Source: Parvibaculum sedimenti
Lineage (GTDB): Bacteria; Pseudomonadota; Alphaproteobacteria; Parvibaculales; Parvibaculaceae
Direction of reading: 5' to 3'
Length of the DNA stretch: 64,000 bases
NCBI RefSeq assembly: GCF_009184905.1
Contig: NZ_WESC01000015.1
Location: 33,912 to 97,911, forward strand
Part shown: piece by piece, positions 32,741 through 43,430 of the stretch
Layout of the letters: every line of letters begins with the position of its first letter
Position numbering within the stretch: position 1 is the first letter of the stretch
Made by a program: the position numbers and the translations under genes
The notes under the pieces: model-generated
Databases searched by the model: none
What the model saw: only the letters and a program-made list of their open reading frames with translations
What the model was told of the DNA's origin: nothing

Positions 32741-33828
32741 TGCTTTACGATTTCCTCGCAGGCTTGTCGAAGGACTGGGCGGCGCTCAACGTCTTTCGTT
32801 ACATTACCTTCCGCACCGGCGGTGCGACGCTGACGGCGTTGCTCATCAGCTTCCTTTTCGGTCCGCGCGTCATCGCGATGCTCAAGGTGCGTCAGCGCCG
32901 CGGCCAGCCGATCCGCGAGGATGGGCCGCAGACGCATGTGATCCAGAAGCAGGGCACGCCGACCATGGGCGGCTTCCTCATTCTGTTCGGCCTCGTTCCT
33001 TCGGTGCTGATCTGGGCTGATCTTTCCAACCCTTATGTCTGGATTGTGCTGCTCGTCACGCTGGGCTTCGGCGCCGTCGGCTTTGCCGACGACTATCTCA
33101 AGGTTTCAAAGATTTCGCCCAAGGGTGTGCCGGGCCGCGTGAAGCTCCTCTTCGAATTCATCATCGCAGCCATCGCCATGTATGCGTTGGTCTCGGTGGC
33201 AAAGGAGCCGCTGGCGACCGCGCTCACCGTTCCCTTCTTCAAGGGCCTGCTCTTTCATCTCGGGCCGTTCTTCTTCGCCTTTGGCGCCCTTGTTATTGTT
33301 GGCTCGTCTAATGCCGTGAACCTCACTGACGGTCTCGATGGTCTCGCCATCGTGCCGGTGATGATCGCATCGGCGAGCCTCGGCCTCATCGTCTATCTCG
33401 TCGGCAATGCGGTCTTCGCCGACTATCTGCAAATCCATTTCGTGCCCGGCACGGGCGAGCTTGCCGTCTTCTGCGGCGCGCTCATCGGCGCGGGGCTCGG
33501 CTTCCTCTGGTACAACGCGCCGCCCGCCATGGTCTTCATGGGCGACACTGGCTCGCTTGCCCTTGGCGGCGCGCTCGGTGCGATCTCGGTCGCGGCGAAG
33601 CATGAGCTTGTGTTTGCGATCATCGGCGGCCTCTTCGTGCTCGAAGCCGTTTCCGTCATCGTGCAGGTCGCGTCTTTCAAGCTCACCGGCAAGCGCGTCT
33701 TCCGCATGGCGCCGCTGCATCATCATTTCGAACAGAAGGGCTGGGCGGAACCGACCGTCGTCATCCGCTTCTGGATCATCGCTGTCGTGCTCGCCATGGT
33801 CGGCCTCGCAACACTAAAGCTGAGGTGA
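32740..33828 (+). CDS. mraY: Phospho-MurNAc-pentapeptide translocase MraY
   Basis: MraY transfers phospho-MurNAc-pentapeptide to undecaprenyl phosphate at the inner membrane, making lipid I. The 362-residue protein has about ten helices and the catalytic aspartate motifs [10 protein letters not shown] and [10 protein letters not shown], then [12 protein letters not shown] and the [10 protein letters not shown] loop, all characteristic. It is preceded by murF with a one-base overlap and followed by murD after four bases. Confidence 0.96.
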   Translation: MLYDFLAGLSKDWAALNVFRYITFRTGGATLTALLISFLFGPRVIAMLKVRQRRGQPIREDGPQTHVIQKQGTPTMGGFLILFGLVPSVLIWADLSNPYVWIVLLVTLGFGAVGFADDYLKVSKISPKGVPGRVKLLFEFIIAAIAMYALVSVAKEPLATALTVPFFKGLLFHLGPFFFAFGALVIVGSSNAVNLTDGLDGLAIVPVMIASASLGLIVYLVGNAVFADYLQIHFVPGTGELAVFCGALIGAGLGFLWYNAPPAMVFMGDTGSLALGGALGAISVAAKHELVFAIIGGLFVLEAVSVIVQVASFKLTGKRVFRMAPLHHHFEQKGWAEPTVVIRFWIIAVVLAMVGLATLKLR

Positions 33829-33832
33829 GGAC

Positions 33833-35236
33833 ATGATCCCTGTCGCCGGTTTCGCCGGTCGCGTCGTCGCAGTGTTCGGGCTCGGGAAGTCCGGGCTCTC
33901 GACCGTGCGCGCGCTTCAGGCGGGCGGCGCGAAGGTCGTTGCCTGGGATGATGGGGAAGCAAAGCGCAAGGAAGCGACCGAAGCGGGCATCGCGCTCGAA
34001 GACCTTTCGGCGTGCGACTGGAGCGACATTGCCGCGCTGGTTCTGAGCCCAGGCGTGCCGCTGACGCACCCCGAACCCCATTGGTCAGTGAAATGCGCCA
34101 AGGCCGCGGGTGTCGAGATCATCGGCGATGTCGAGCTTTTCGACCGCACCATCCGCGCCAGCAGCACGGGCGCGCGCATCGTCGCCATCACGGGCACCAA
34201 CGGCAAGTCGACCACCACGGCGCTTATCGGCCACATGGTGAAGCGTTGCGGCGCCGACGCGCAGGTCGGCGGCAATATCGGCACACCGGTTCTGGAGCTC
34301 GATCCTCCGAAGCCGAACACCGTCTATGTGGTCGAGGTGTCCTCCTATCAGATTGATCTTGCGCCGGGTTTTGCACCCAATGTCGCGATCCTGCTCAACA
34401 TCACGCCGGATCATATCGACCGCCACGGCTCGATTGAGGGCTATGCCGCGGTCAAGGCGCGCATCTTTGCGAACCAGACGGCGGCGGACACGGCGGTCAT
34501 CGGCGTCGATGACGATTATTCATCGGATATCTGCACGGTGGTTTCGGCTGCGCGAGTGCAGAGGGTTGTGCCGATCTCCGTTGGCAAGACTTTGGGCCGG
34601 GGCATCTATGTGCTCGACGGCCAGCTTTATGACAGCACCGGCACCCAGACCCAGAAGGCGGGCGATTTCCGCGATCTGCGTACGCTGGCCGGCGCGCATA
34701 ACTGGCAGAATGCGGCAGCGGCTTACGCGGCGGGCAGGGCGCTCGGTTTCCCGCGCGAGAAAATCCTCGCCTCTTTCGAAAGCTTTCCCGGCCTTGCGCA
34801 TCGCATGGAGATCGTCGCCGAGCGCGACGGCGTGCGCTATGTGAACGACAGCAAGGCAACCAATGCCGATGCGACCTCGAAGGCGCTTGCCACCTATCGC
34901 GATATCTACTGGATACTCGGCGGCAAGTCGAAAGAGGGCGGCATCGAGACGTTGACCGAGCTCTTCCCGCGTATTCGTCACGCCTATCTGATCGGTGCCG
35001 CGAGCGACGAGTTCGCCCGGACGCTCGAAGGCAAGGTCGGCTACACACGTTCGCAGACGCTCGACCGGGCGGTCGAAAGCGCGGCCAATGACGCCGAGGC
35101 GGCTGAGGGCGATCTGCGCGTCGTGCTTCTGTCTCCAGCCTGCGCCTCCTTCGATCAATATCCGAATTTCGAGGTGCGCGGCGATGTGTTCCGCGACCTC
35201 GTGCTGAAGCATCTCTCCGAAAGGGCCTCCGCATGA
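33833..35236 (+). CDS. murD: UDP-MurNAc-L-Ala:D-Glu ligase MurD
   Basis: MurD adds D-glutamate to UDP-MurNAc-L-Ala. The 467-residue protein has an N-terminal Rossmann-like domain (VVAVFGLGKSGLSTVRAL), the ATP loop GTNGKST at 121-127, and the C-terminal domain containing GVRYVNDSKATNADATSKAL and WILGGKSKEGG. The length matches the family. It overlaps ftsW by four bases. Confidence 0.95.
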   Translation: MIPVAGFAGRVVAVFGLGKSGLSTVRALQAGGAKVVAWDDGEAKRKEATEAGIALEDLSACDWSDIAALVLSPGVPLTHPEPHWSVKCAKAAGVEIIGDVELFDRTIRASSTGARIVAITGTNGKSTTTALIGHMVKRCGADAQVGGNIGTPVLELDPPKPNTVYVVEVSSYQIDLAPGFAPNVAILLNITPDHIDRHGSIEGYAAVKARIFANQTAADTAVIGVDDDYSSDICTVVSAARVQRVVPISVGKTLGRGIYVLDGQLYDSTGTQTQKAGDFRDLRTLAGAHNWQNAAAAYAAGRALGFPREKILASFESFPGLAHRMEIVAERDGVRYVNDSKATNADATSKALATYRDIYWILGGKSKEGGIETLTELFPRIRHAYLIGAASDEFARTLEGKVGYTRSQTLDRAVESAANDAEAAEGDLRVVLLSPACASFDQYPNFEVRGDVFRDLVLKHLSERASA

Positions 35237-36381
35237 TCCGCCTCGCCCGCACAAATCGCAGTCAGATTGCCGAGTGGTGGTGGACCGTCGACAAGTGGAC
35301 GCTGTTCGCGCTGTTCTGCCTGATGCTCATCGGTGGTGTGCTGGCGCTTGCCGCGAGCCCGGCGGTTGCCATGCGCATTCATCTGCCTCCCTTCCATTTC
35401 GTCTATCGGCAGCTCTTCTTCTTTGTGCCCACCATTGCGGTGATGATCGGCGTTTCGCTGCTCAATGTCCGGCAGGTGCGCCGCCTTGCAGCGGCCGGAT
35501 TTCTCATCGCCTTCGGGTTGATGCTGTTGACGCTCGTCATCGGACCGGAAGTGAAGGGCGCTCATCGCTGGCTCCAGATCGGCCCACTCGCGATTCAGCC
35601 TTCCGAATTCGTGAAGCCCTCCTTCATCGTTCTGGCCTCGTGGATGTTTGCGGAGGCGCAGCGCACACCGGGCTTCCCCGGCACGATCATCGCGCTCGCA
35701 CTTTACACCATGGTCGTTGGTATCCTCGCCATGCAGCCTGACTTCGGTCAGCTGATGCTGGTGACGATGGTTTTTGGCGCGATCTTCTTCATGGCCGGGC
35801 TTTCCTGGCGCTGGATCGTCTCGCTGGGCACGGTCGCGATCATCGGCGCGCTCGCCGCCTATACGCTGATGCCGCACGTCGCGAGCCGTGTCGACCGCTT
35901 CCTTAATCCGGATTCGGGCGATACCTATCAGATCGATCGCGCGCTCGACGCCTTCCATACGGGTGGCTTCTTCGGCCGCGGCCCGGGCGAAGGCGAGGTG
36001 AAGCGCATCCTTCCCGACGCCCACACTGACTTCATCTTCGCCGTCGCAGCGGAAGAATATGGCGTTGTCGCGGGTCTCATCATCATCAGCATTTTCGGCT
36101 TCGTGGTCATGCGCACGCTTTCGCGCGCCATGGAAGAGCAGGATCTATTCGTGCAATTCGGCGCCTGCGGTCTCGTCGCGCTGTTCGGACTGCAGGCGCT
36201 CATCAATATGTCGGTGAATGTGGACCTCATCCCGGCGAAGGGTATGACGCTACCCTTCATCTCCTATGGCGGTTCGTCGATGATCGCGCTCGGTTACACG
36301 ATGGGCATGTTGCTCGCCCTGACGCGTCGCCGCGCGGGCAGCCATGTAACACCGCCCAATGGCAAGAGGGCGTACGCATGA
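35233..36381 (+). CDS. ftsW: Septal peptidoglycan glycosyltransferase FtsW
   Basis: FtsW is the SEDS-family polymerase that builds septal glycan strands from lipid II with FtsI. The 382-residue protein has about ten helices. SEDS signatures include GAHRWLQIGPLAIQPSEFVK, then GFFGRGPGEGEVKRILPDAH with the DFIFAVAAEE that follows, and the near-terminal LPFISYGGSSMIALG. The N-terminal cytoplasmic tail is short. It is coupled on both sides by ATGA overlaps (murD, murG). Confidence 0.95.
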   Translation: MIRLARTNRSQIAEWWWTVDKWTLFALFCLMLIGGVLALAASPAVAMRIHLPPFHFVYRQLFFFVPTIAVMIGVSLLNVRQVRRLAAAGFLIAFGLMLLTLVIGPEVKGAHRWLQIGPLAIQPSEFVKPSFIVLASWMFAEAQRTPGFPGTIIALALYTMVVGILAMQPDFGQLMLVTMVFGAIFFMAGLSWRWIVSLGTVAIIGALAAYTLMPHVASRVDRFLNPDSGDTYQIDRALDAFHTGGFFGRGPGEGEVKRILPDAHTDFIFAVAAEEYGVVAGLIIISIFGFVVMRTLSRAMEEQDLFVQFGACGLVALFGLQALINMSVNVDLIPAKGMTLPFISYGGSSMIALGYTMGMLLALTRRRAGSHVTPPNGKRAYA

Positions 36382-37568
36382 AGCTTCGCCCGGAAGGTCC
36401 GATCGTCATTGCAGCCGGTGGCACCGGAGGGCACCTGTTCCCCGGTCAGGCGCTCGCGCAGGAATTGCGCCGCCGCGGCCGCAAGATCGTGCTGATGACA
36501 GACGAACGCGTTCAACATTTCGACAAGCTCTTTCCGGGTGCGGACATTTTTTCGGTGCCTTCAGCGACGCCGACCAATCGCGGCGTTGCCGGTCTTTTCC
36601 GCGCTGCGCCCGCGATCATCTCCGGCATTGGCCAAGCCTTTGGCATTCTCGGCCGGGTCGAGCCTTCCGTCGTCATCGGCTTTGGCGGCTACCCGACGCT
36701 GCCGCCTGTGGCGGGCGCCTTGCTGCGCGGCATTCCGACCTGCGTGCATGAGCAGAATGCTGTGCTGGGCCGCGTCAACCGGCTCGTCGCGCCCTATGTG
36801 CAGGCGATCGCCTCTACCTTCGCGGCGCCGAGGTTCCTCAAGCCTCGCGATGCCTCGCGCCTCGTCCTCACAGGCAATCCGGTGCGCGACGCGGTGATTG
36901 CCGAAGCGGGGGCGCCCTATGTGGCGCCGGGGCCCACGGACCGCATTCATCTACTCGTCTTCGGCGGCAGCCAAGGCGCGCGTGTGCTGAGCGATGTCGT
37001 TCCCGCCGCTCTCGCGCAACTGCCCGAAGCGTTGCGCGCCCGTGTCGATGTCGTGCAGCAGGCGCGCCCGGAAGATCTCGCCCGCGTTCGCGATGCCTAT
37101 GATCGCGCGGGCATCAGGGCGACGCTCGAAAGCTTCTTCGATGACATGCCAAAGCGGATCGCCGCCGCTCATCTCGTTATCGGCCGTTCCGGCGCATCGA
37201 CTGTGAGCGAACTTTGCGTCATCGGCCGTCCATCGATCCTCGTCCCGCTGCCTCATTCGCTCGACAACGATCAGAAGGCGAATGCGGAGAAGGTTGAAGC
37301 TGCGGGTGCGGGATGGATGGTCGAGCAGAAGGATTTCACGGAGGCAGCTCTCGCTGCTCGCCTTGCGGCGCTTCTTGCCGATTCCGGCATGCTTGCCCGT
37401 GCCGCGAGAGCGGCGCTGGGGCAGGGCCAGCCCAACGCCGTGCGCAAGCTCGCCGACCTTGTCGAGAAACTCGGCCGTGGCGAGTTCCACGCCATTCAGG
37501 CCGTTACCGAGTCAGAAGACGACATTCAATCACCCGGTCCACTTCTTTTCGCGCAGGGAGGCTGTTGA
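36378..37568 (+). CDS. murG: Lipid II synthase MurG
   Basis: MurG adds GlcNAc to lipid I on the cytoplasmic face of the membrane. The 396-residue GT28-family protein has the N-terminal [17 protein letters not shown] loop, a second glycine loop ([16 protein letters not shown]) and the donor-site run [20 protein letters not shown]. It is about 35-40 residues longer than the E. coli protein because of a C-terminal extension after residue 360 with no motif that I recognise. It shares one base with murC (TGATG). Confidence 0.95.
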   Translation: MKLRPEGPIVIAAGGTGGHLFPGQALAQELRRRGRKIVLMTDERVQHFDKLFPGADIFSVPSATPTNRGVAGLFRAAPAIISGIGQAFGILGRVEPSVVIGFGGYPTLPPVAGALLRGIPTCVHEQNAVLGRVNRLVAPYVQAIASTFAAPRFLKPRDASRLVLTGNPVRDAVIAEAGAPYVAPGPTDRIHLLVFGGSQGARVLSDVVPAALAQLPEALRARVDVVQQARPEDLARVRDAYDRAGIRATLESFFDDMPKRIAAAHLVIGRSGASTVSELCVIGRPSILVPLPHSLDNDQKANAEKVEAAGAGWMVEQKDFTEAALAARLAALLADSGMLARAARAALGQGQPNAVRKLADLVEKLGRGEFHAIQAVTESEDDIQSPGPLLFAQGGC

Positions 37569-39043
37569 TGCGCCCAGCGCCACTCGACATAGGCGTTATC
37601 CACTTCGTCGGTATCGGCGGCATTGGCATGAGTGGCATCGCCGAAGTCATGCATAACCTCGGCTACAGGGTTCAGGGTAGCGATGTCGCCGACAGTGCGA
37701 ACGTGAAGCGTCTGCGCGGCCTCGGCATCGAGGTGATGGTGGGCCACGCCGCGAAGAATCTTGCCGATGCGCAGGTGCTCGTCGTTTCCTCGGCGATCAA
37801 GCCGGACAATCCGGAACTTGTCGAGGCCCGTGCGCGCTTCCTGCCCGTCGTGCGCCGCGCTGAAATGCTCGCCGAACTGATGCGTCTCAAATCCTGCGTC
37901 GCCATTGCCGGCACACATGGCAAGACGACGACGACGTCGCTCGTCGCCGCGATCCTCGACGGAGCGGGCCTCGATCCGACAGTCATCAATGGCGGCATCA
38001 TCAATGCCTATGGCACCAACGCGCGCTTGGGCGAGGGCGAGTGGATGGTGGTCGAGGCGGATGAGTCTGACGGCACCTTCATCAAGTTGCCCGCGACGAT
38101 TGCCATCGTCACCAATATTGATCCCGAGCATCTCGACTATTACGGCACCTTCGAAGCCGCGAAGGACGCGTTCCTGACCTTTGTCGAGAATGTACCCTTC
38201 TATGGCTGCGCCGTAATGTGCATCGACCATCCGGAAGTGCAGGGGCTGATCGGCCGCGTTCGGGATCGCCGCATCATTACTTACGGCACGAGCCCGCAGG
38301 CCGACATCCGCGCCACCAATCCGCGCGTGGAAAAGGGTCTCAATGTCTTCGATGTAACCATCACCGATCGCAAGACGGGCGTTGCACGCGAAATCTCCGC
38401 CGTGAAGCTCCCCATGCATGGCCGTCATAACATGCTGAACTCGCTCGCTGCCATCGGCGTGGCGACGCAGATGGGTATTCCCGAAACGAAGTTCCGCAAC
38501 GCGCTGGAGGGCTTCGGCGGCGTGAAGCGTCGCTTTACCCATGTCGGCGAGTGGAACGGCGTCAATATCTATGACGATTACGGCCATCATCCGGTCGAGA
38601 TCGCCGCGGTGCTACAGGCGGCGCGTTCGGCGACCGAAGGCCGCATCATCGCCGTCGTGCAGCCGCATCGCTACACGCGCCTCCATAATCTTTTCAACGA
38701 GTTCTGCGCCTGCTTCAACGATGCCGACAAGGTCATCGTCGCCGATGTCTATGCGGCGGGCGAACAGCCGATAGCCGGTGCGGATCGCGACTCTCTCGTC
38801 GCGGGCCTCCGCGATCGCGGTCATCGCGATGTTGTTGCGCTGGAGGCGCCGGAAGCTCTGCCGAAGCTCATTTCCGAACTTGCCAATCCGGGCGACTTCG
38901 TCGTCTGCCTTGGTGCGGGCAGCATCACCTATTGGGCGAACGCGCTGCCTGCCGATCTCGCGGCGCTGAGCAAGAAGACCAAGGTGAAGAAGGCCGACAA
39001 GAAAGAGAAATCCGCGAAGCCGAAGAAGGGGAAAGGTAAATGA
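37568..39043 (+). CDS. murC: UDP-MurNAc:L-Ala ligase MurC with Lys-rich tail
   Basis: MurC is the first Mur ligase, adding L-alanine to UDP-MurNAc. The 491-residue protein starts at the ATG sharing one base with the murG stop. It has [17 protein letters not shown] at the N-terminus, the ATP loop [10 protein letters not shown] from 115, and [20 protein letters not shown] leading into the C-terminal domain. The final 23 residues (469-491) contain 13 lysines, an unusual basic tail. A longer in-frame ORF upstream, from 37313, lies inside murG and is not used. It overlaps murB by four bases. Confidence 0.95.
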   Translation: MRPAPLDIGVIHFVGIGGIGMSGIAEVMHNLGYRVQGSDVADSANVKRLRGLGIEVMVGHAAKNLADAQVLVVSSAIKPDNPELVEARARFLPVVRRAEMLAELMRLKSCVAIAGTHGKTTTTSLVAAILDGAGLDPTVINGGIINAYGTNARLGEGEWMVVEADESDGTFIKLPATIAIVTNIDPEHLDYYGTFEAAKDAFLTFVENVPFYGCAVMCIDHPEVQGLIGRVRDRRIITYGTSPQADIRATNPRVEKGLNVFDVTITDRKTGVAREISAVKLPMHGRHNMLNSLAAIGVATQMGIPETKFRNALEGFGGVKRRFTHVGEWNGVNIYDDYGHHPVEIAAVLQAARSATEGRIIAVVQPHRYTRLHNLFNEFCACFNDADKVIVADVYAAGEQPIAGADRDSLVAGLRDRGHRDVVALEAPEALPKLISELANPGDFVVCLGAGSITYWANALPADLAALSKKTKVKKADKKEKSAKPKKGKGK

Positions 39044-39966
39044 CGGCGGCCCATGCCCCGACATCTTCCCTGATCGACAGGCTGCCCAAGGTACGCGGCG
39101 AGCTCATTGCGCATGCGTCGCTCGCGCCCCTGACCTGGTTCCGTGTTGGTGGTGCGGCTGAAGTTCTGTTTCGTCCGGCCGATGCCGACGATCTCGCGGC
39201 TTTCCTCGCGGGCACGCCTGCCGACGTTCCTGTGACGGTCATTGGCGTCGGCTCGAATCTGCTCGTCCGCGATGGCGGCGTTGCCGGAGTTGTCATCCGT
39301 CTCGGCGGCAAGGGCTTCGCACAGATCGAGGCACTGCCCGGCGACCGCATCCGTGCCGGAACGGCGGCGCTCGATGTCGCGGTCGCTCGTGCGGCACAGG
39401 ACGCGGGCATTGCGGGTCTTGAATTCTATCGCGGCATTCCCGGTTCCATCGGCGGCGCGCTGCGCATGAATGGCGGCGCCTATACGAGCGAGACGAAGGA
39501 CGTTCTGGTCGAGGCCGTGGCTGTCGATCGGCAGGGCAGGCGGCATGTGCTTTCCAATGCCGACATGCATTACACCTATCGCCATTGCGGTGCGCCTGAA
39601 GACCTCATCTTTGTCGAGGCGATCTTTCAGGGCCATCCCGGCGACAAGGGCGAAGTCCAGAAGCGCATGGACGAGATCACGGCGCGCCGCGAAGAGACGC
39701 AGCCGATCCGTACGCGCACCGGTGGCTCGACCTTCAAGAATCCGGAAGGCCACAAGTCGTGGCAGCTCATCGACGCTGCGGGATGTCGTGGCCTCAAGAA
39801 GGGCGGCGCGCAGGTCTCCGAACTGCATTGCAATTTCCTCATCAATGTCGACAACGCCAGTGCCGCCGATCTCGAGGATCTGGGCGAGGAAGTGCGTCGG
39901 CGCGTCAAAGAGAAAAGCGGCGTGACCCTGGAATGGGAAATCAAGCGGATTGGAGAGCGGACATGA
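39040..39966 (+). CDS. murB: UDP-N-acetylenolpyruvoylglucosamine reductase MurB
   Basis: MurB reduces the enolpyruvyl group with NADPH and FAD, giving UDP-MurNAc. The 308-residue protein has [18 protein letters not shown], the FAD-binding [14 protein letters not shown] and [19 protein letters not shown], and the C-terminal [20 protein letters not shown] with the catalytic serine. It is a type II-like, shorter MurB. It is coupled to murC and ddl by ATGA overlaps. Confidence 0.96.
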   Translation: MTAAHAPTSSLIDRLPKVRGELIAHASLAPLTWFRVGGAAEVLFRPADADDLAAFLAGTPADVPVTVIGVGSNLLVRDGGVAGVVIRLGGKGFAQIEALPGDRIRAGTAALDVAVARAAQDAGIAGLEFYRGIPGSIGGALRMNGGAYTSETKDVLVEAVAVDRQGRRHVLSNADMHYTYRHCGAPEDLIFVEAIFQGHPGDKGEVQKRMDEITARREETQPIRTRTGGSTFKNPEGHKSWQLIDAAGCRGLKKGGAQVSELHCNFLINVDNASAADLEDLGEEVRRRVKEKSGVTLEWEIKRIGERT

Positions 39967-40886
39967 CGAAGAAACATGTCGCCGTTCTCAAGGGCGGTTG
40001 GTCGTCTGAGCGGGAAGTCAGCCTTTCCTCGGGGCGCGGTTGCGCCGAGGCGCTGCGCCAGCAGGGCTACCGCGTCACGGAAATCGATGTCGGTCGCGAC
40101 GTTGCGGACCAGCTTTTGAAGATCCAGCCTGACGTCGTTTTCAACGCTCTGCATGGCCGCTGGGGCGAGGATGGCTGCGTACAAGGTATGCTGGAAATCC
40201 TCAATATTCCGTATACGCATTCCGGTGTTCTCGCCTCCGCGCTCGCGATGCACAAGGAGCGCGCGAAGGAAGTGTTCCGCGCCGCTGGTCTGCCTGTGGC
40301 TCAAAGCGTCGTCGTCTCCCGCGAGGAAGCGGCGAGGGGCCATGTGATGAACCCACCTTATGTCATCAAGCCGGTCGATCAGGGCTCTTCCGTCGGCGTC
40401 TTCATCGTCCGCGAAGGGGAAAATCGCCCGCCGGCAGAACTTACTTCGCCCGATTGGAACCTCGGCAACATGGTGATGGCCGAGCGTTACATCGCGGGCC
40501 GTGAACTCACCTGCGCCGTCATGGGCGAGGAGGTGCTGGGCGTCACTGAAATTGTCGCTAACACGCAGTTCTACGATTACGAGGCGAAATACGCTGCCGG
40601 CGGTTCGCGCCATGAGGTCCCGGCGAAGATCGACGCCGAATCCTATGCGGAAGTGCAGCGCGTGGCGCTCGCCGCCCATCGTGCGCTTGGTTGCCGTGGA
40701 GTCAGCCGCGCCGACTTCCGTTTCGACGACACAAAGCCCGGCAAGCCGGAGCTCATTCTGCTCGAAGTCAACACGCAGCCGGGCATGACGCCGACGTCAT
40801 TGGTGCCCGAACTCGCGAATCTGGCGGGCTATTCCTATGGCGAACTCGTGAGCTGGATGGTGGAGGACGCATCATGCGATCGGTGA
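39963..40886 (+). CDS. ddl: D-alanine--D-alanine ligase Ddl
   Basis: Ddl makes the D-Ala-D-Ala dipeptide used by MurF and is an ATP-grasp enzyme. The 307-residue protein starts with [19 protein letters not shown], has [18 protein letters not shown] in the ATP-grasp domain and ends with metal-binding [20 protein letters not shown]. The ATG at 39963 overlaps the murB stop. An upstream ATG at 39759 would run through murB. The 3' end overlaps ftsQ by 13 bases. Confidence 0.95.
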   Translation: MTKKHVAVLKGGWSSEREVSLSSGRGCAEALRQQGYRVTEIDVGRDVADQLLKIQPDVVFNALHGRWGEDGCVQGMLEILNIPYTHSGVLASALAMHKERAKEVFRAAGLPVAQSVVVSREEAARGHVMNPPYVIKPVDQGSSVGVFIVREGENRPPAELTSPDWNLGNMVMAERYIAGRELTCAVMGEEVLGVTEIVANTQFYDYEAKYAAGGSRHEVPAKIDAESYAEVQRVALAAHRALGCRGVSRADFRFDDTKPGKPELILLEVNTQPGMTPTSLVPELANLAGYSYGELVSWMVEDASCDR

Positions 40887-41938
40887 GCGGAAATCGGAGC
40901 AGGGCGGTTTCGAGGACCGGCGTTCGCGCCGTGCCTGTGAAGAAGCGTGCGTCCTCAAAGATCGTGCCGGGCCGCCGCGCTGTTGCGGCAGACCGCAGCT
41001 TCGGCCGTCGCAGGGACCGCCCGGCCTCGGGCTTCATGCGCTGGGTGGAGGAAATGCGCGAAGGCAGCGTTGGCATGAAGCCGTTCACGGCGGCGGCCGT
41101 TGCACTCATTCTGGGCCTTGGGCTTTATGGCCTCTTCGTCGGCGGTCATGTGTCTTCGGCGGCGCGCGAGGCCGCCTTCCAGGGTAACCGCGTTCTGGCG
41201 CTTGCTGGCTTCAGCGTCGAGGACGTGACCGTTACCGGCCGCACCCATGCCGATCCGCAGGCGCTGCTTGCGGCACTAGGCGTGACGCGCGGCGACCCGA
41301 TCTTCGGCGTGGATACGGAAGCGGCGCGTCAGCGCGTCGAGCGCGTGGACTGGGTCAAGTCCGCCACCGTCACGCGCCTCCTGCCGCATGCGATCCGCAT
41401 CGATGTGGTCGAGCGTCAGCCCTTCGCCATCTGGCAGCGGGGCGGCGAGCTTTCCGTCGTCGACACGGAAGGTCATCCGATCACCGACGACAATGTGCAG
41501 TCCTACGCCAATCTTCCCTTCGTTGTCGGCTTCGGCGGCGCGCGCAACGTGCACGAGGTGCTCAGTCTGATTCAGGAAACGCAGCCTCAGCTGTTGCCGC
41601 GCGTGCGCGCTTTCGTCCGCGTCGGCGACCGTCGATGGAATCTTCGCTTCGAAAATGGAGTCGATGTGAAACTTCCTGAGGTTGGCGTTGAAAAGGCACT
41701 TGCCGATCTCGTCAACCTCGATCAGACATATAAGATTCTTTCGCGCGATATCGAATCAGTTGACCTGAGACTGCCGGATCGCGTGAGCGTCGCCTTGACG
41801 GCGGATGCGATGGCGGAGCGGGGCAATGCGCTCGCAGCCAGGATTGGCGGCAAGGACGGCGGGGCGATGAAAAATTTGGGCGGGGCAACAACGGGCGCGG
41901 TGAAAGCCCGCTTCGTGACCGGTGGGGACAACACATGA
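40874..41938 (+). CDS. ftsQ: Cell division protein FtsQ
   Basis: FtsQ is a bitopic divisome protein linking early and late assembly steps, with FtsL and FtsB. The 354-residue product has a basic cytoplasmic region of about 75 residues (longer than in E. coli), one membrane helix (about 76-93, [19 protein letters not shown]), a POTRA domain ([20 protein letters not shown] to [20 protein letters not shown]) and the FtsQ beta domain. The ATG at 40874 lies 13 bases inside ddl. The stop overlaps ftsA. Confidence 0.93.
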   Translation: MRSVSGNRSRAVSRTGVRAVPVKKRASSKIVPGRRAVAADRSFGRRRDRPASGFMRWVEEMREGSVGMKPFTAAAVALILGLGLYGLFVGGHVSSAAREAAFQGNRVLALAGFSVEDVTVTGRTHADPQALLAALGVTRGDPIFGVDTEAARQRVERVDWVKSATVTRLLPHAIRIDVVERQPFAIWQRGGELSVVDTEGHPITDDNVQSYANLPFVVGFGGARNVHEVLSLIQETQPQLLPRVRAFVRVGDRRWNLRFENGVDVKLPEVGVEKALADLVNLDQTYKILSRDIESVDLRLPDRVSVALTADAMAERGNALAARIGGKDGGAMKNLGGATTGAVKARFVTGGDNT

Positions 41939-43245
41939 ATATGGTCAGTCTGGGCTCCAAGGGATTCCAGGGGCGCCCTGTCGCAGCGGGCCGGGCAGGC
42001 ACGATTGCGGCGCTCGATGTCGGATCGAGCAAGATTTCCTGCTTCATCGCCAAGATCGAACCCGGGCGCATGGCAAACGGCCACGCGCCCATTCGCGTTA
42101 TCGGCATCGGCCATCAGGTCTCACGCGGCATCCGCGCAGGTGCGCTGGTCGACATGGACGCCGCTGAGGAGGCGATCCGCATCGCGGTCGACGCGGCGGA
42201 GCGCATGGCCGGCGTTACCATCCGCGATGTCGTCGTCGGTGTTTCGGGCGCCGAACCGAAGAGCCAGACCGTCGGCGTGAAGGGGCCGGTTCCCGGCCCT
42301 GAGGTCACGGATGCCGACCTCTCGCGCCTCATCGGTTATGCGCATTCGAACTTCGAGGCCGAGGGCCGCGACGTTCTTCATGCTCTACCCACCAATTACA
42401 GCGTCGATGGCGCTCGCGGCGTTCGCGATCCACGGGGCATGTTCGGCGAAAAGCTGGGCGTCGATGTGCATATGGTCAGTGCGCTGCGCGGCCCGCTGCG
42501 CAATCTCGAACTCTGCATCGAGCGCTGCCACCTCTCCGTTGCCGGCATCGCGGTCAGCCCTTATGCGAGCGGCCTGGCCTGCCTTGTCGAGGACGAAATG
42601 GACCTCGGCGTCGCCGTCATCGACATGGGTGGCGGCACGACCTCTCTCTCGGTCTTCTTCGAAGGAGCGATGGTCTATTGCGATTCCGTGTCTATTGGCG
42701 GGAATCACATTACTAATGATATCGCGAGAGGACTTTCGACACCGTTGGCTCATGCGGAACGCATGAAGACGCTTTATGGCAGCGCGCTGGCGAGCCCGTC
42801 GGATGAGAGAGAGATGATTGATGTGCCTCAGGTGGGTGAGAGCGATGCCGATTCGGCGAATCACATTCCGCGGTCGATGCTGACCGGCATCATCCAGCCC
42901 CGGCTGGAGGAGACGTTCGAGCTGGTGCGCGACAGGCTCGAGGCTTCCGGTTACGGACGCCTTGCCGGTCGGCGCGTCGTGCTCACGGGTGGCGCGAGCC
43001 AGATGAACGGCGCGCGCGAACTCGCGAGCCGGATGCTCGACAAGCAGGTGCGGGTGGGCCAGCCCATCCGACTCACCGGTCTGGCAGAGGCGACGGGCGG
43101 TCCCGCCTTCTCGACCTGCGCCGGTCTTCTGACCTACTCGCAGATATCTCCGCTCGAAACGGCGGGTAGCGAGGGCGAGGGTGATGGGGCGGTAGGGCGC
43201 GGCAGCTTGCGCAAGATCAGCCGCTGGCTGAGGGAGAATTTTTGA
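41935..43245 (+). CDS. ftsA: Actin-like cell division protein FtsA
   Basis: FtsA tethers FtsZ to the membrane and recruits later proteins. The 436-residue protein has the actin-fold phosphate loop AALDVGSSKISCFIAKI, an IDMGGGTTSLSVFFEGAMV phosphate-2 motif, and GGASQMNGARELASRMLDKQ (adenosine motif). The C-terminal amphipathic peptide LRKISRWLRENF is the membrane-targeting sequence. It is coupled to ftsQ. About 180 bases separate its stop from ftsZ. Confidence 0.96.
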   Translation: MNMVSLGSKGFQGRPVAAGRAGTIAALDVGSSKISCFIAKIEPGRMANGHAPIRVIGIGHQVSRGIRAGALVDMDAAEEAIRIAVDAAERMAGVTIRDVVVGVSGAEPKSQTVGVKGPVPGPEVTDADLSRLIGYAHSNFEAEGRDVLHALPTNYSVDGARGVRDPRGMFGEKLGVDVHMVSALRGPLRNLELCIERCHLSVAGIAVSPYASGLACLVEDEMDLGVAVIDMGGGTTSLSVFFEGAMVYCDSVSIGGNHITNDIARGLSTPLAHAERMKTLYGSALASPSDEREMIDVPQVGESDADSANHIPRSMLTGIIQPRLEETFELVRDRLEASGYGRLAGRRVVLTGGASQMNGARELASRMLDKQVRVGQPIRLTGLAEATGGPAFSTCAGLLTYSQISPLETAGSEGEGDGAVGRGSLRKISRWLRENF

Positions 43246-43430
43246 TGGGCGTGACCGATTTTCAGGCCCGTCGCGAATGCGGGGCACTTGAAGGGGTGAA
43301 AAGCCGGTGGCGATCAGCGCGACGCCTGGGCCGGCTTGCGGCACCGCCCGGTCATGTGGGCGCCGCACCGCCGATCAGGGCGGAAGCACGGACCCCGACT
43401 TTCCCATTTGTTTCGAGGAGGCTGAGATGA
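43245..43430 (+). CDS. Small Arg-rich ORF exactly filling the ftsA-ftsZ gap
   Basis: A 61-codon ORF starts with an ATG sharing one base with the ftsA stop (TGATG) and ends with a TGA overlapping the ftsZ start (ATGA), reproducing the junction style of the cluster. The product would be Arg-rich (about 12 of 61) with no recognisable domain, signal or helix. It may be chance in GC-rich DNA, and the region may instead serve as the ftsZ leader. It is recorded because it lies in the operon and its ends fit. Confidence 0.25.
   Translation: MGVTDFQARRECGALEGVKSRWRSARRLGRLAAPPGHVGAAPPIRAEARTPTFPFVSRRLR

Noticed and set aside
43307..43426. In-frame 40-codon upstream extension of ftsZ
   Set aside because: Residues unlike any FtsZ N-terminus. 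The ATG at 43427 has GAGGAGG at good spacing.
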